Source: Streptomyces sp. 549 (GTDB taxonomy: Bacteria; Actinomycetota; Actinomycetes; Streptomycetales; Streptomycetaceae). From it: DNA of 64,000 nucleotides. The notes beneath the pieces were generated by a model. The model was given only the letters and a program-made list of their open reading frames with translations. It was not told the origin of the DNA and did no database searches. The DNA is taken from the NCBI RefSeq assembly GCF_030124175.1, contig NZ_JASKMT010000008.1, positions 1-64,000 on the forward strand, given 5' to 3'. Numbering within the stretch: the stretch's first letter is position 1; each line of letters starts with the position of its first letter. A program made the position numbers and the translations under genes. Positions 45,899 through 54,149 of the stretch are shown piece by piece.

Positions 45899-46761
45899 GC
45901 GCCTCCCTCGCGTCCCGCAGGGCATCGCCCCCGCCCCGAAGGACGTCCCTGGTGTCCCGCGCCGCGACCGCTGCGGCCGTCGCCGCGCTGCTCGCCTTCA
46001 CCGTGCTGCCGGTGTACTGGATGGTGACGTCGGCGTTCGACCCCCGGGCCGACGCCCGCGGTGCGAACCTGCTGCCGAGCGGCTTCACCCTCGACCACTT
46101 CCGCTTCGTGTTGGACGAGGGCGGCTTCGGGCGCTTCCTGCTCAACTCGGCGCTGGTCGGCGCCGGGACGGTGCTGCTGGCCGGCGTGCTGTCGCTGCTG
46201 GCGGCCGTCGCGGTGGCCCGCTTCACGTTCCGCTTCCGCACCGCCGTCCTGGTGATGGTGCTGGTGGTGCAGATGGTGCCGCTGGAGGCCCTGGTCATCC
46301 CGCTGTTCGTCCAGATGCGCAACCTGGACATGCTCAACAGCCTGCTCGGCCTGACCGTCGTCTACCTGGCGTTCTCCCTGCCGTTCGCGATCTGGATGCT
46401 GCGCGGCTTCGTCGCCGCGGTGCCGCGGGAGGTGGAGGAGGCCGCCTACCTCGACGGCTGCACCTGGCTGCGGATGTTCCGCAGCGTGCTGCTGCCGCTG
46501 GTCGCCCCCGGGCTCGTCGCCACCAGCGTGTTCTCGTTCATCGTGGCCTGGAACGAGTTCGTCTTCGCGTTCACGTTCCTCCAGGACGAGAGCCGCTTCA
46601 CCGCCGCCGTCGGGCTGCACCGCTTCTTCGGGCAGCACACCAACGACTGGGGCGCGGTGATGGCCGGCTCCACTCTCATCACGCTGCCGGTGCTCGTCTT
46701 CTTCGTGCTCGTGCAGCGCAGACTGTCCTCCGGGCTCGCCGCGGGAGCCGTCAAGGGCTGA
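45895..46761 (+). CDS. Sugar ABC transporter permease 2 (CUT1)
   Basis: 288 aa, six helices, with EAA loop EEAAYLDGCTWLRMFRSVLL near 181-200 and the typical VLPVYWMVTSAF at the first helix. It forms the second half of the pore with the upstream permease; their genes overlap by 4 bp (GTGA). The C-terminus RRLSSGLAAGAVKG is the usual MalG-type ending. Confidence 0.92.
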   Translation: MSASLASRRASPPPRRTSLVSRAATAAAVAALLAFTVLPVYWMVTSAFDPRADARGANLLPSGFTLDHFRFVLDEGGFGRFLLNSALVGAGTVLLAGVLSLLAAVAVARFTFRFRTAVLVMVLVVQMVPLEALVIPLFVQMRNLDMLNSLLGLTVVYLAFSLPFAIWMLRGFVAAVPREVEEAAYLDGCTWLRMFRSVLLPLVAPGLVATSVFSFIVAWNEFVFAFTFLQDESRFTAAVGLHRFFGQHTNDWGAVMAGSTLITLPVLVFFVLVQRRLSSGLAAGAVKG

Positions 46762-46802
46762 CCGACCGGCACCCCGCTGACTGTCACCCCGCAGGACAGC
46801 CC

Positions 46803-46808
46803 TAGGGT
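46803..46808 (+). promoter_or_regulatory. Probable -10 (TAGGGT) for the small kinase gene
   Basis: TAGGGT ends 7 nt before the ATG at 46816, implying a leaderless mRNA. GTG46807 would overlap the element itself, which is why ATG46816 is preferred. Confidence 0.45.
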
Positions 46809-46815
46809 GCCGAGG

Positions 46816-47358
46816 ATGAGCACCGACGGCAGCATCCTCGTCCTGTCAGGCCCGCCCGGCGCGGGCAAGACCACCGTGGCCCGACTGCTCGCCTCGCTGC
46901 GGCCGGCCCCGGTGGTGCACCTGCACGCCGACGACTTCTGGGCCAACATCGTGCACGGAGCGGTGTCCCCCTACCGGCCCGAGGCGGACGCGCAGAACGC
47001 CACCGTCGTGCGGGTGCTGGCCGGGGCCGCCGCCGGGTACGCGGCGGACGGCTACCAGGTGCTCGTGGACGGCGTGATCGGCCCCTGGTTCCTGCCTCCG
47101 ATCCGGCAGGCCGCCGAGGCGGCGGGGCTCGACCTGCACTACGCGGTGCTGCGGCCGGACGAGCAGACCGCGCTCGACCGCGGCACCGCCCGCCCCGACC
47201 ACCCGCTCACCGACCCCGGGCCGATCCGGCACATGCACCGGCAGTTCGCCGACCTGGGCGAGCTGGAGAGCCATGTGCTGGACTCCTCCCTGCTGGACAG
47301 CACCGCCACCGTCGACGCCGTACTGCTCGGCCTGGCCGACGGCCGCTTCCGGCTCTGA
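46816..47358 (+). CDS. P-loop kinase/phosphotransferase-like ATPase
   Basis: About 180 aa. Walker A GPPGAGKTT lies at residues 12-20, followed by VHLHADDFWANIVHGAV. The position of the Asp pair is like that in zeta-toxin/chloramphenicol-phosphotransferase and shikimate-kinase-like small kinases, which phosphorylate small molecules. The substrate cannot be told. GTG46807 is an alternative start (three codons longer). It is convergent with the HExxH protein gene. Confidence 0.8.
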   Translation: MSTDGSILVLSGPPGAGKTTVARLLASLRPAPVVHLHADDFWANIVHGAVSPYRPEADAQNATVVRVLAGAAAGYAADGYQVLVDGVIGPWFLPPIRQAAEAAGLDLHYAVLRPDEQTALDRGTARPDHPLTDPGPIRHMHRQFADLGELESHVLDSSLLDSTATVDAVLLGLADGRFRL

Positions 47359-47398
47359 GACCGCGCGGCGGGGCCGGGCCGGGCACCACCGGGGGCTG

Positions 47399-48295
47399 TC
47401 AGGTGTCGCACTCCAGGACCGTGCGGCACAGCCCGCAGCGGGCCCGCACCCGGCCCCGCACCGGCACCCGGATGCGCTGGAAGCAGGTCGGGCAGTCGAA
47501 GGCGACCCGCAGCTGCGAGCGGTTCTCGAAGGTGTAGGGACCGCTGGTCACCGGCCCGGCGCCGTCCGCCAGCCGGTCCCGCGCCCACCGCCGGTCCCGG
47601 GCGTAGGCGCGGCGGCCCGCCCAGCCGGCCGCCGTCAGCGGCGGGCGCCGGGCGTCCTCGTCCGCCTTGCGGCGGCCCGCGGTGTACGCCTCGTAGGCCT
47701 GCGGGCTGGTGAACCACACCGACGGGTCCTCGCCGAACACCTCCGCCCGCTTCGCCAGGACGTAGCCGAACTCCTCCGGCGTCAGGTAGCCGAGCTTCTG
47801 CGAGGACAGCCGGTCCTGCCGGAAGGCGTCCAGCAGCAGCCAGCCCGCACCCAGGTAGGTGGCGACGGTGTCGGTGAGGATCTCGTTGTTGCGGACCCCG
47901 TCGAAGGCCAGCCCCAGCCGGTGCAGGTAGACGTGGGTGATCTCGTGGGCCAGTGCCGCACCGATGTCCCTCCGGTGCTCGCGGAAGCGCGCGTTCAGCT
48001 CGACGAAGTACTCCGGGCCGCCCGCCGGCTCGATCTGCGCGGCGTGTTCCATCTCCCGGAACGTGACGACCACCGGTGCCTCGGGCAGCCGCAGCTGCGC
48101 CACCATGACCCGGGCCACCCGCTGCGCGCCGAGCCGCAGGTCGTCGTCGTCCGCGAACGCCACGTCGGCGGGCACCACACTCAGGTCGAAGGACCGCACC
48201 CCGTCGCCGGACAACCGGCGGTACAGCGCCGTCACCGCCTCGCGCACCGTCTCCAGATGCGGGAACCCGCGTTCGACGTCCCGCCCAGCGGCCAC
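47399..48295 (-). CDS. HExxH putative metallopeptidase with C-terminal zinc ribbon
   Basis: 298 aa. Residues about 115-125 contain AALAHEITHVYLHRLG, an HExxH zinc-protease motif. A possible third ligand Glu follows in GVRNNEILTDTVATYLGAG, about 20 residues later, as in gluzincins. The C-terminus (about 265-298) has two Cys pairs (DCPTCFQR and ARCGLCRTV) that make a zinc ribbon. The central part predicts mixed alpha/beta, and there is no signal peptide or membrane helix, so it is cytoplasmic. I do not know a named family with this layout. SprT-like proteins also join HExxH and zinc-binding parts, but the order and spacing differ. Confidence 0.75.
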   Translation of the reverse strand: MAAGRDVERGFPHLETVREAVTALYRRLSGDGVRSFDLSVVPADVAFADDDDLRLGAQRVARVMVAQLRLPEAPVVVTFREMEHAAQIEPAGGPEYFVELNARFREHRRDIGAALAHEITHVYLHRLGLAFDGVRNNEILTDTVATYLGAGWLLLDAFRQDRLSSQKLGYLTPEEFGYVLAKRAEVFGEDPSVWFTSPQAYEAYTAGRRKADEDARRPPLTAAGWAGRRAYARDRRWARDRLADGAGPVTSGPYTFENRSQLRVAFDCPTCFQRIRVPVRGRVRARCGLCRTVLECDT

Positions 48296-48454
48296 GCCCT
48301 CACCCCCGTCCGACGCTGCCCACTGTACGGGCAGCCCGCCGCCGCGGGCCTGCCCGAACGCCCGCGCGCGCCCGAACGCCCCTCGCCGCCACCCGGTGGC
48401 GGGCGGCGGCGCGGGGCGGGGGCGGGCGGCGGCTCATCCCCGGCAGGCGGCGGG

Positions 48455-50113
48455 TCAGCGGGTGACGGTGTGCCGCTCGTTGGGCACGCAGTGCGTCATG
48501 GTGAGCCCGGAGACGTCCCGCGGCGGGTTGCTGCCGAGGTTCGCCAGCCGCTTGCGGTCCTCCTCGGTGAGGTCCTGGGTCGTCAGCGGCTCCAGGTGGG
48601 ACACGTCGGACGGCCCGATGCCGAGCCCCTCACCGACCCGCAGGCCCAGGTCGTTCTCCACCAGCAGGAAGTGCCACACCATGCGCTCCTGCACCGCCCG
48701 GTCGCACTGGGAGATCAGGTCTACGAAGTTCTCGACCAGGTCGTCGCGCTCCCAGTCCTCCATCAGCAGGTACCGCTGGCCGGCCTGGAGGTAGTCGTTG
48801 GCGCGGGGAATCCGCTTGCGGGTCAGCCGGCCGTGGATCTCCGGGCCCTGCTCGTCGTGCGTCGGGTACTGGCCCTCCCGCACGCCGCCGGTGATCGACG
48901 GCTCGTAGTTGACCTCCGGGTTCGCTCCGGCCTGGTCCTGGTAGTGCGCCATCTGGCCGTCGCGCTGGTTGGTGCGCACCTCGGCGTTCTTGGCGTGGTT
49001 GACCGGGACCTGGAGGTAGTTCGGGCCCACCCGGTAGCGCTGGGTGTCGCTGTAGGAGAACGTCCGGCCGACGAGCATCTTGTCGTCGGAGAAGTCCAGG
49101 CCGTCCACCAGCACGCCGGTGCCGAAGGCGATCTGCTCGTTCTCCGCGAAGTAGTTGTCGACGGTCCGGTCGAGCACCATGCGGCCCACCGGCCGCGGCG
49201 GGAACTCCTGCTCGGGCCAGGTCTTGGTGTCGTCGAGCGGGTCGAAGTCCAGCTCCGGGTGCTCGCCGTCCTCCATCATCTGCACGACCAGCTCCCACTC
49301 GGGGTGGTCGCCCCGGTTGATCGCCTCGTACAGGTCCTTGGTCGCGTGCCCCAGCTCGCCCGCCTGGACGTTGGCCGCGTCCTCCTCGGTCATGCTGCGC
49401 ACGCCCTGCTTGGGCAGCCAGTGGTACTTGACCAGGACGGTCTTTCCCTCGCTGTTGACCCACTTGTACGTGTTCACGCCGAAGCCCTGCATGTGCCGGT
49501 AGTCCGACGGGATGCCGCGCGGGCTGAACAGGTTGACCAGCATGTGCATGCTCTCCGGCGTCTGCGACATGAAGTCGAAGATCCGGGCGGGCTTCTGCTC
49601 GTGCGAGACCGGGTCGGGCTTCAGGGAGTGGATGACGTCCGGGAACTTCACCGCGTCCCGGATGAAGAACACCCCGAGGTTGTTGCCGACGAGGTCCCAG
49701 TTGCCGTCCTCGGTGTAGAACTTCACCGCGAAGCCGCGCGGGTCGCGGGCCGCCTCCGAGGAGTCGCGGCCGCCGATCACCGTCGAGAAGCGCACCGCCA
49801 CGTCGGTGCGCCTGCCGCGCTCCTGGAACAGCTTGGCCCGGGTGAACCTGCTGATCGGCTCGTCGCCCCAGGCCCCGTACGCCTCGAAGAAGCCGTAGCT
49901 GGTCACGCCGCGGGCGTGCACCACGCGCTCCGGGATGCGCTCCCGGTCGAAGTGGCTGATCTTCTCCAGGAAGTGGTAGTTCTCCAGCGTGGCCGGGCCG
50001 CGGGCCCCGACCGTGCGCTGGTTCTGGTTGTCGTAGATCGGGTGGCCCTGCCGGTCGGTGAGCACCGGCCGGTCGTCGTCCGAGGGGGACCCTGCGCTCG
50101 ATACGTCTGTCAC
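48455..50113 (-). CDS. Catalase (monofunctional haem type)
   Basis: 552 aa. Converts hydrogen peroxide to water and oxygen. The active-site His is in [18 protein letters not shown] near 61-78, the Asn in [15 protein letters not shown] near 134-148, and the haem-ligand Tyr in [20 protein letters not shown] near 343-362. GTG50113 is preceded by AAGGAG at a 9-nt distance, and the frame upstream is unlike catalase. A short hairpin (48386-48402) lies downstream on this strand. A perfect 30-bp palindrome is 58 bp upstream of the start, a candidate operator for a peroxide- or metal-responsive repressor. Confidence 0.95.
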   Translation of the reverse strand: MTDVSSAGSPSDDDRPVLTDRQGHPIYDNQNQRTVGARGPATLENYHFLEKISHFDRERIPERVVHARGVTSYGFFEAYGAWGDEPISRFTRAKLFQERGRRTDVAVRFSTVIGGRDSSEAARDPRGFAVKFYTEDGNWDLVGNNLGVFFIRDAVKFPDVIHSLKPDPVSHEQKPARIFDFMSQTPESMHMLVNLFSPRGIPSDYRHMQGFGVNTYKWVNSEGKTVLVKYHWLPKQGVRSMTEEDAANVQAGELGHATKDLYEAINRGDHPEWELVVQMMEDGEHPELDFDPLDDTKTWPEQEFPPRPVGRMVLDRTVDNYFAENEQIAFGTGVLVDGLDFSDDKMLVGRTFSYSDTQRYRVGPNYLQVPVNHAKNAEVRTNQRDGQMAHYQDQAGANPEVNYEPSITGGVREGQYPTHDEQGPEIHGRLTRKRIPRANDYLQAGQRYLLMEDWERDDLVENFVDLISQCDRAVQERMVWHFLLVENDLGLRVGEGLGIGPSDVSHLEPLTTQDLTEEDRKRLANLGSNPPRDVSGLTMTHCVPNERHTVTR

Positions 50114-50170
50114 GGCCCTGCGCTCCTTGACTTCTCGGCTTCCCGGTCGCCCCGGGACTGCACGGTGGGA

Positions 50171-50200
50171 GGCCGGCGTGCCCGCGCGGGCACGCCGGCC
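50171..50200. promoter_or_regulatory. Perfect 30-bp palindrome upstream of catalase
   Basis: Positions 50171-50185 are the exact reverse complement of 50186-50200, with no spacer. It lies 58 bp before the catalase start and 157 bp before the divergent small gene. Both genes read away from it, so it does not look like a terminator. Confidence 0.55.
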
Positions 50201-50211
50201 GGGGACGGCCC

Positions 50212-50300
50212 AGTACCCGGGTGTGCGCCAGCCATGCAGGCGCACGCCCGGCTGACCCGGACGGCCCAGCCGGCGGTTTCCCGTGCCGCCCCCGGGTACT
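50212..50300. repeat. 10-bp inverted repeat enclosing two hairpins
   Basis: AGTACCCGGG at 50212-50221 pairs exactly with 50291-50300. Between them lie a 7-bp hairpin (50223-50229 with 50239-50245) and another 7-bp hairpin (50248-50254 with 50267-50273). Together they could fold into a three-way junction on either strand. In DNA this GC-rich, chance is possible. Confidence 0.35.
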
Positions 50301-50356
50301 CCGCGTCCCTCGGGCCGTGCTGCCCCCGACGCCCGCCGCCCACCACCGGAGGCCCC

Positions 50357-50620
50357 GTGAGCGACCACCAGAACCACCAGGAGCAGGACCGTCCCCGAAC
50401 CCGGGAGACGCACCAGGAGACGCACCGCGACCCGAACGCGCGGACCCCCGACCCGCCGGAGACCGGCGCCGGCTCCGGTGCGGAGACCGAGCACGCCGGG
50501 CAGCTGGAGGAGGTCGGCGCAGAGGGGGAGGCGGGTACCGAGGTGGACGCCGAGGACGGCGAGCCGGCCGGGGGCGACGTCGAGCGGTCGCGCCGCGCGG
50601 ACCAGGAGACGCCCGACTGA
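50357..50620 (+). CDS. Small acidic disordered protein, 87 aa
   Basis: 87 residues, Glu/Asp/Gly/Thr-rich, with no hydrophobic core or domain. It begins [20 protein letters not shown]. Support for translation: GGAGG lies 4-5 nt before the GTG, third positions are G/C-rich, and a perfect hairpin follows 38 bp after the stop. It is divergent from catalase with the palindrome region in between, so it might respond to the same signal. Function unknown; similar small stress-linked proteins occur in actinobacteria. Confidence 0.55.
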   Translation: MSDHQNHQEQDRPRTRETHQETHRDPNARTPDPPETGAGSGAETEHAGQLEEVGAEGEAGTEVDAEDGEPAGGDVERSRRADQETPD

Positions 50621-50658
50621 CGGCCGTACGTCGCACCGGTCTGAGCGGGCTGAGCACA

Positions 50659-50696
50659 CGGGTCCCGGGCGCACGGCAGCGCGCACCCGGGACCCG
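50659..50696 (+). terminator. Hairpin terminator after the small acidic protein gene
   Basis: Perfect 11-bp inverted repeat (50659-50669 with 50686-50696) and a 16-nt loop. It supports a real transcript from the small gene upstream. Confidence 0.7.
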
Positions 50697-50942
50697 CGCA
50701 CGCGCCGAGTGGGGGCGTGCGCCCGGTGGGGGAGCGGTTCAGCTGTGGGCGCCGGCGCTCAGGGACGGGCGGTGCGCGCGGTGATGTGCACGGCGGCGCG
50801 CCCTGCGTCCGTGGCAGTCATGCGGCCACCGTGCGCCGGGTGGCTCGACCCGGACTCGAACCACCCGGCGCCTGCCGCGACGCGCTGGCCGCTGTGCCCT
50901 TCCGCAGCGTGGACACCCCGCACCCGGCAGGGCCGGCCCGTC
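50697..50942. other. Non-coding stretch with an 11-bp hairpin
   Basis: No credible gene. It holds a perfect 11-bp stem (50833-50843 with 50861-50871). The reverse strand of its loop reads GGTTCGAGTCC, resembling a tRNA T-arm, but no acceptor or anticodon arm can be built around it. Confidence 0.4.
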
Positions 50943-50948
50943 TAAGGT
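50943..50948 (+). promoter_or_regulatory. Probable -10 (TAAGGT) for leaderless chorismate mutase
   Basis: TAAGGT ends 8 nt before the ATG at 50957, and no ribosome-binding site lies between. Confidence 0.5.
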
Positions 50949-50956
50949 CGCTGTCC

Positions 50957-51262
50957 ATGAGCAACGGCGACATCGACGAGTCCGTACAGGCGGAACTGAC
51001 CCGGCTGCGGGAGAGCATCGACAACATCGACGCCGCGGTGGTCCACATGCTGGCGGAACGCTTCAAGTGCACCCAGCAGGTCGGCCGCCTCAAGGCCGCC
51101 CACGCCCTGCCGCCGGCCGACCCCTCACGCGAGGCCCGGCAGATCGCCCGGCTGCGCCAACTCGCCGAGAACGCCCGGCTGGACCCGGCCTTCGCGGAGA
51201 AGCTGCTGACGTTCATCATCGCCGAGGTCATCCGCCACCACGAGACCATCGCCCGCTCCTGA
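50957..51262 (+). CDS. Chorismate mutase (AroQ type)
   Basis: 101-aa all-helical enzyme converting chorismate to prephenate for Phe/Tyr synthesis. The AroQ pattern is clear: LTRLRESIDNIDAAVVHMLA, ERFKCTQQVGRLKAAHALPP with the active-site Arg/Lys, then DPSREARQIARLRQLAENAR and FAEKLLTFIIAEVIRHHETI. There is no signal peptide and no fused prephenate dehydratase. It competes with trpE, also in this window, for chorismate. Confidence 0.92.
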   Translation: MSNGDIDESVQAELTRLRESIDNIDAAVVHMLAERFKCTQQVGRLKAAHALPPADPSREARQIARLRQLAENARLDPAFAEKLLTFIIAEVIRHHETIARS

Positions 51263-51342
51263 CCCACCGGCCCCACCCACCGTCGGCCGCCGTCCCCCGG
51301 GGCCTGCTGCGGGCCGGTGGCGGGGTGCGGCAGCATGTCCCC

Positions 51343-53874
51343 ATGTCCGTACTGACGCGCGACGAAGCGCAGACCCGAGCACACCTCCTCGACGTCCACC
51401 GCTACACCATCGACCTCGACCTCACCCGCGGCGAGCAGGTGTACGGCAGCACCACCCGGATCAGCTTCACCGCCCGGGAGCCCGGCGCCACCTTCGTCGA
51501 GGTGCGCCCCGCCGCCCTGGGCCGGGCCGTGCTCGACGGGCAGCCGCTGGACACCACCGCCGAGGACGGCCGCATCCGGCTCGACGCGCTGGAGGCCGGG
51601 CCCCACGAACTGCTCGTCGAGGCGGACATGCGGTACTCGCACACCGGCGAGGGCATGCACCGCTTCACCGACCCGGCCGACGGTCTCAGCTACCTCTACA
51701 CCCAGGTCTGCCAGTCGGACGCGCCACTGGTCTTCGCCTGCTTCGACCAGCCCGACCTCAAGGCGGAGTTCGCCGTCACCGTCACCGCCCCCGAGGGCTG
51801 GACGGTGCTCGGCAACGGGATCAGCACCCCCGTCGAGGGCAGCCCGGGCCGCTGGGAGTGCGCCACCACCCCGCCCATCAGCACCTACCTGATGGCCGTG
51901 GTCGCCGGCCCCTACCACTCGGTCCGCACCGAGCACGCCGGGCTGCCCTTCGGGCTGCACGTGCGGCGCTCGCTCGCCGAGCACCTCGACGCCGACGCCG
52001 CCGAACTCCTCGACATCACCCGGCGCTGCTTCGACCGCTACCACGAGATCTTCGACGAGCCCTACCCCTTCGACTCCTACGACCAGGCGTTCGTACCGGA
52101 GTTCAACTCCGGCGCCATGGAGAACCCCGGACTGGTCACCTTCCGGGACGAGTTCATCCACCGCTCGGCCGTCACCGACACCCAGCGCCAGAGCCGCGGC
52201 ATGGTGATAGCGCACGAGATGGCCCACATGTGGTTCGGCGACCTCGTCACGCTGCGCTGGTGGGACGACATCTGGCTGAACGAGTCGTTCGCCGAGTACA
52301 TGGGTTTCCAGGTGCTGGCCGACGCCACCCACTGGAAGGGCACCTGGACCGACTTCGCCGTCAACCGCAAGGGCTGGGGCTACGACGCAGACCAGCGGCC
52401 CTCCACCCACCCGGTCGCGCCCGCCCCCGAGGACGTGCCCGACACCGCCGCCGCCCGCCTCAACTTCGACGGCATCTCCTACGCCAAGGGCGCCTCCGCG
52501 CTGCGGCAGCTCGTCAGCTGGCTCGGCCCGAAGAACTTCCTGGCCGGCATCAACGCGCACTTCGCCCGGCACCGTTTCGGCAACGCCACGCTCGCCGACT
52601 TCCTCGACTCGCTCGCCGGCTCCACCGACCGTGACGTGCACACGTGGGCGGGCCACTGGCTGCGCACCACCGGGGTCGACACGCTCACCCCCGAGCCGGC
52701 CGCCGGCAGCGCGCCCGGGACCTGGCAGCTCGGCGTGCGGCACGACGGGAGCCGCCCGCACCGCCTGCTCGCCGGCTGCTACGACCGCGCCCCCGCCGAC
52801 CCGGCGCGGCTGGTGCTGCGCGACCGCGTCGAGATCGACGTGCCGCAGCCGCCGGGCACCACCGCCGTCACCCTGCCCGGTCCCCGGCCCGACCTGGTCC
52901 TGCTCAACGACCACGACCTCGGCTACGCCAAGGTCCGCCTCGACGCGGAATCCTGGACCACCGTGCGCGAAGCCCTGAGCGGACTGCCCGACCCGCTCAG
53001 CCGGGCCGTGGTGTGGAACGCCGCCCGGGACATGGTCAGGGACGGTGAACTCGCCCCCGCCTCCTACCTGGAGACCGCCGCCGCCCACCTGCCCCACGAG
53101 AGCGACAACGCCGTGGTGCAGGGTGTGCTCGCGTTCGCCCGGACCTGGGTCGCCGACCGGTACCTGCCTGCCGCTCGCCGCCCGGCCGCGCTCGCCACGC
53201 TGCACGCCCTCAGCCGGGAACTCCTCGACCGGACGGCGCCGGTGGCGTCCGGCGCCGCGCAGCCGCCGGGTGCCACCGGCATCCGGCTCACCGCGGTGCG
53301 CCACCACATCGCCTCCGCCACCGAACCGGGCGGGCTCGAAGCCTGGCGCGCGGCGGGCACCGTGCCTGGCGGGCCCGAACTCGACCCGGAACTGCGCTGG
53401 TTGGTGCTCAATCGGCTCGTGGTCCTCGGAGCGGCAGGCGAGGCGGACATCCGCGCCGAAGCCGAACGCGACCCGGGCGCGACCGGCCGGGAGAGCGCGG
53501 CGCGCTGCCGGGCGGCGCTGCCCGGCGCGGAGGCCAAGGAAGCAGCCTGGCAGGCCCTGTTCGGGCCGGCCGACAGCCTGTCCAACTACCTCTTCGCCGC
53601 CACCGCCCAGGGTTTCTGGCAGGCCGAGCACCTCGACGTGCTCCAGCCGTACGGCGAGCGCTTCTTCACCGACGCGCCGGCCGTGGCCGAACGGCGCGGC
53701 GACTCCCTCGCCCAGTTCGCCGTCCACTACGGCTTCCCGGCACCGCTGGTCGACAACGGCCTGCTCAAGCGCGGTGAGGCGGCGCTCGCCGCGGTCCGCC
53801 AGCCCGCCTTCCGCCGGCCGCTCGCCGACCAGCTCGACGACCTGCGCCGGGCGCTCGCCGTCCGGGGCGACTGA
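51343..53874 (+). CDS. pepN: Aminopeptidase N (M1 zinc peptidase)
   Basis: 843 aa, usual size for the actinobacterial M1 aminopeptidase. It removes N-terminal residues from peptides. The substrate-binding GAMENPG is near 262-268, the zinc motif IAHEMAHMWFGD near 291-302, and the third zinc ligand Glu in WLNESFAEYMGF near 316-327. The C-terminal helical domain follows. It has no signal peptide, so it is cytoplasmic. CAGCAT at 51331-51336 ends 6 nt before the ATG, and the Shine-Dalgarno is poor, so the mRNA may be leaderless. Confidence 0.95.
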   Translation: MSVLTRDEAQTRAHLLDVHRYTIDLDLTRGEQVYGSTTRISFTAREPGATFVEVRPAALGRAVLDGQPLDTTAEDGRIRLDALEAGPHELLVEADMRYSHTGEGMHRFTDPADGLSYLYTQVCQSDAPLVFACFDQPDLKAEFAVTVTAPEGWTVLGNGISTPVEGSPGRWECATTPPISTYLMAVVAGPYHSVRTEHAGLPFGLHVRRSLAEHLDADAAELLDITRRCFDRYHEIFDEPYPFDSYDQAFVPEFNSGAMENPGLVTFRDEFIHRSAVTDTQRQSRGMVIAHEMAHMWFGDLVTLRWWDDIWLNESFAEYMGFQVLADATHWKGTWTDFAVNRKGWGYDADQRPSTHPVAPAPEDVPDTAAARLNFDGISYAKGASALRQLVSWLGPKNFLAGINAHFARHRFGNATLADFLDSLAGSTDRDVHTWAGHWLRTTGVDTLTPEPAAGSAPGTWQLGVRHDGSRPHRLLAGCYDRAPADPARLVLRDRVEIDVPQPPGTTAVTLPGPRPDLVLLNDHDLGYAKVRLDAESWTTVREALSGLPDPLSRAVVWNAARDMVRDGELAPASYLETAAAHLPHESDNAVVQGVLAFARTWVADRYLPAARRPAALATLHALSRELLDRTAPVASGAAQPPGATGIRLTAVRHHIASATEPGGLEAWRAAGTVPGGPELDPELRWLVLNRLVVLGAAGEADIRAEAERDPGATGRESAARCRAALPGAEAKEAAWQALFGPADSLSNYLFAATAQGFWQAEHLDVLQPYGERFFTDAPAVAERRGDSLAQFAVHYGFPAPLVDNGLLKRGEAALAAVRQPAFRRPLADQLDDLRRALAVRGD

Positions 53875-53950
53875 CAGCACCCTCGGCGGCCACCCGCCCG
53901 TCACCACAGCCACGACCGCGACCCCGGCCGCAACCGCGACCACTACCCGC

Positions 53951-53985
53951 ACGAGCCCGGCCCCGCCCCGCGCGGCCGGGCTCGT
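53951..53985 (+). terminator. Hairpin terminator after pepN
   Basis: Perfect 12-bp inverted repeat (53951-53962 with 53974-53985) and 11-nt loop, 77 bp after the pepN stop. Confidence 0.75.
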
Positions 53986-54149
53986 CGGTGTCCCGGCCCG
54001 GCGGGGTCCCATTACCAGAAAGGTCCGGCCGACACCTCCTCCGCGTACCACCTTCGGGCGAACCCTTCCGCACCGCGCCGGTCCCGGAGCGGTGACGCCC
54101 TACGGTCATGGCTCACGGCACCCCAGCCGCAGCAGAAAGAGCGCCGCCC

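Noticed and set aside
47273-50356. A long plus-strand frame through the HExxH gene and catalase
   Set aside because: It is antisense to two well-supported genes and has no domain. Only its last part (from GTG50357) has its own ribosome-binding site and was kept as a separate small gene.
50833-50871. tRNA-like T-arm sequence on the minus strand
   Set aside because: Only the GGTTCGAGTCC loop fits; no acceptor stem, D-arm or anticodon arm can be drawn, so it is a hairpin and not a tRNA or clear tRNA fragment.
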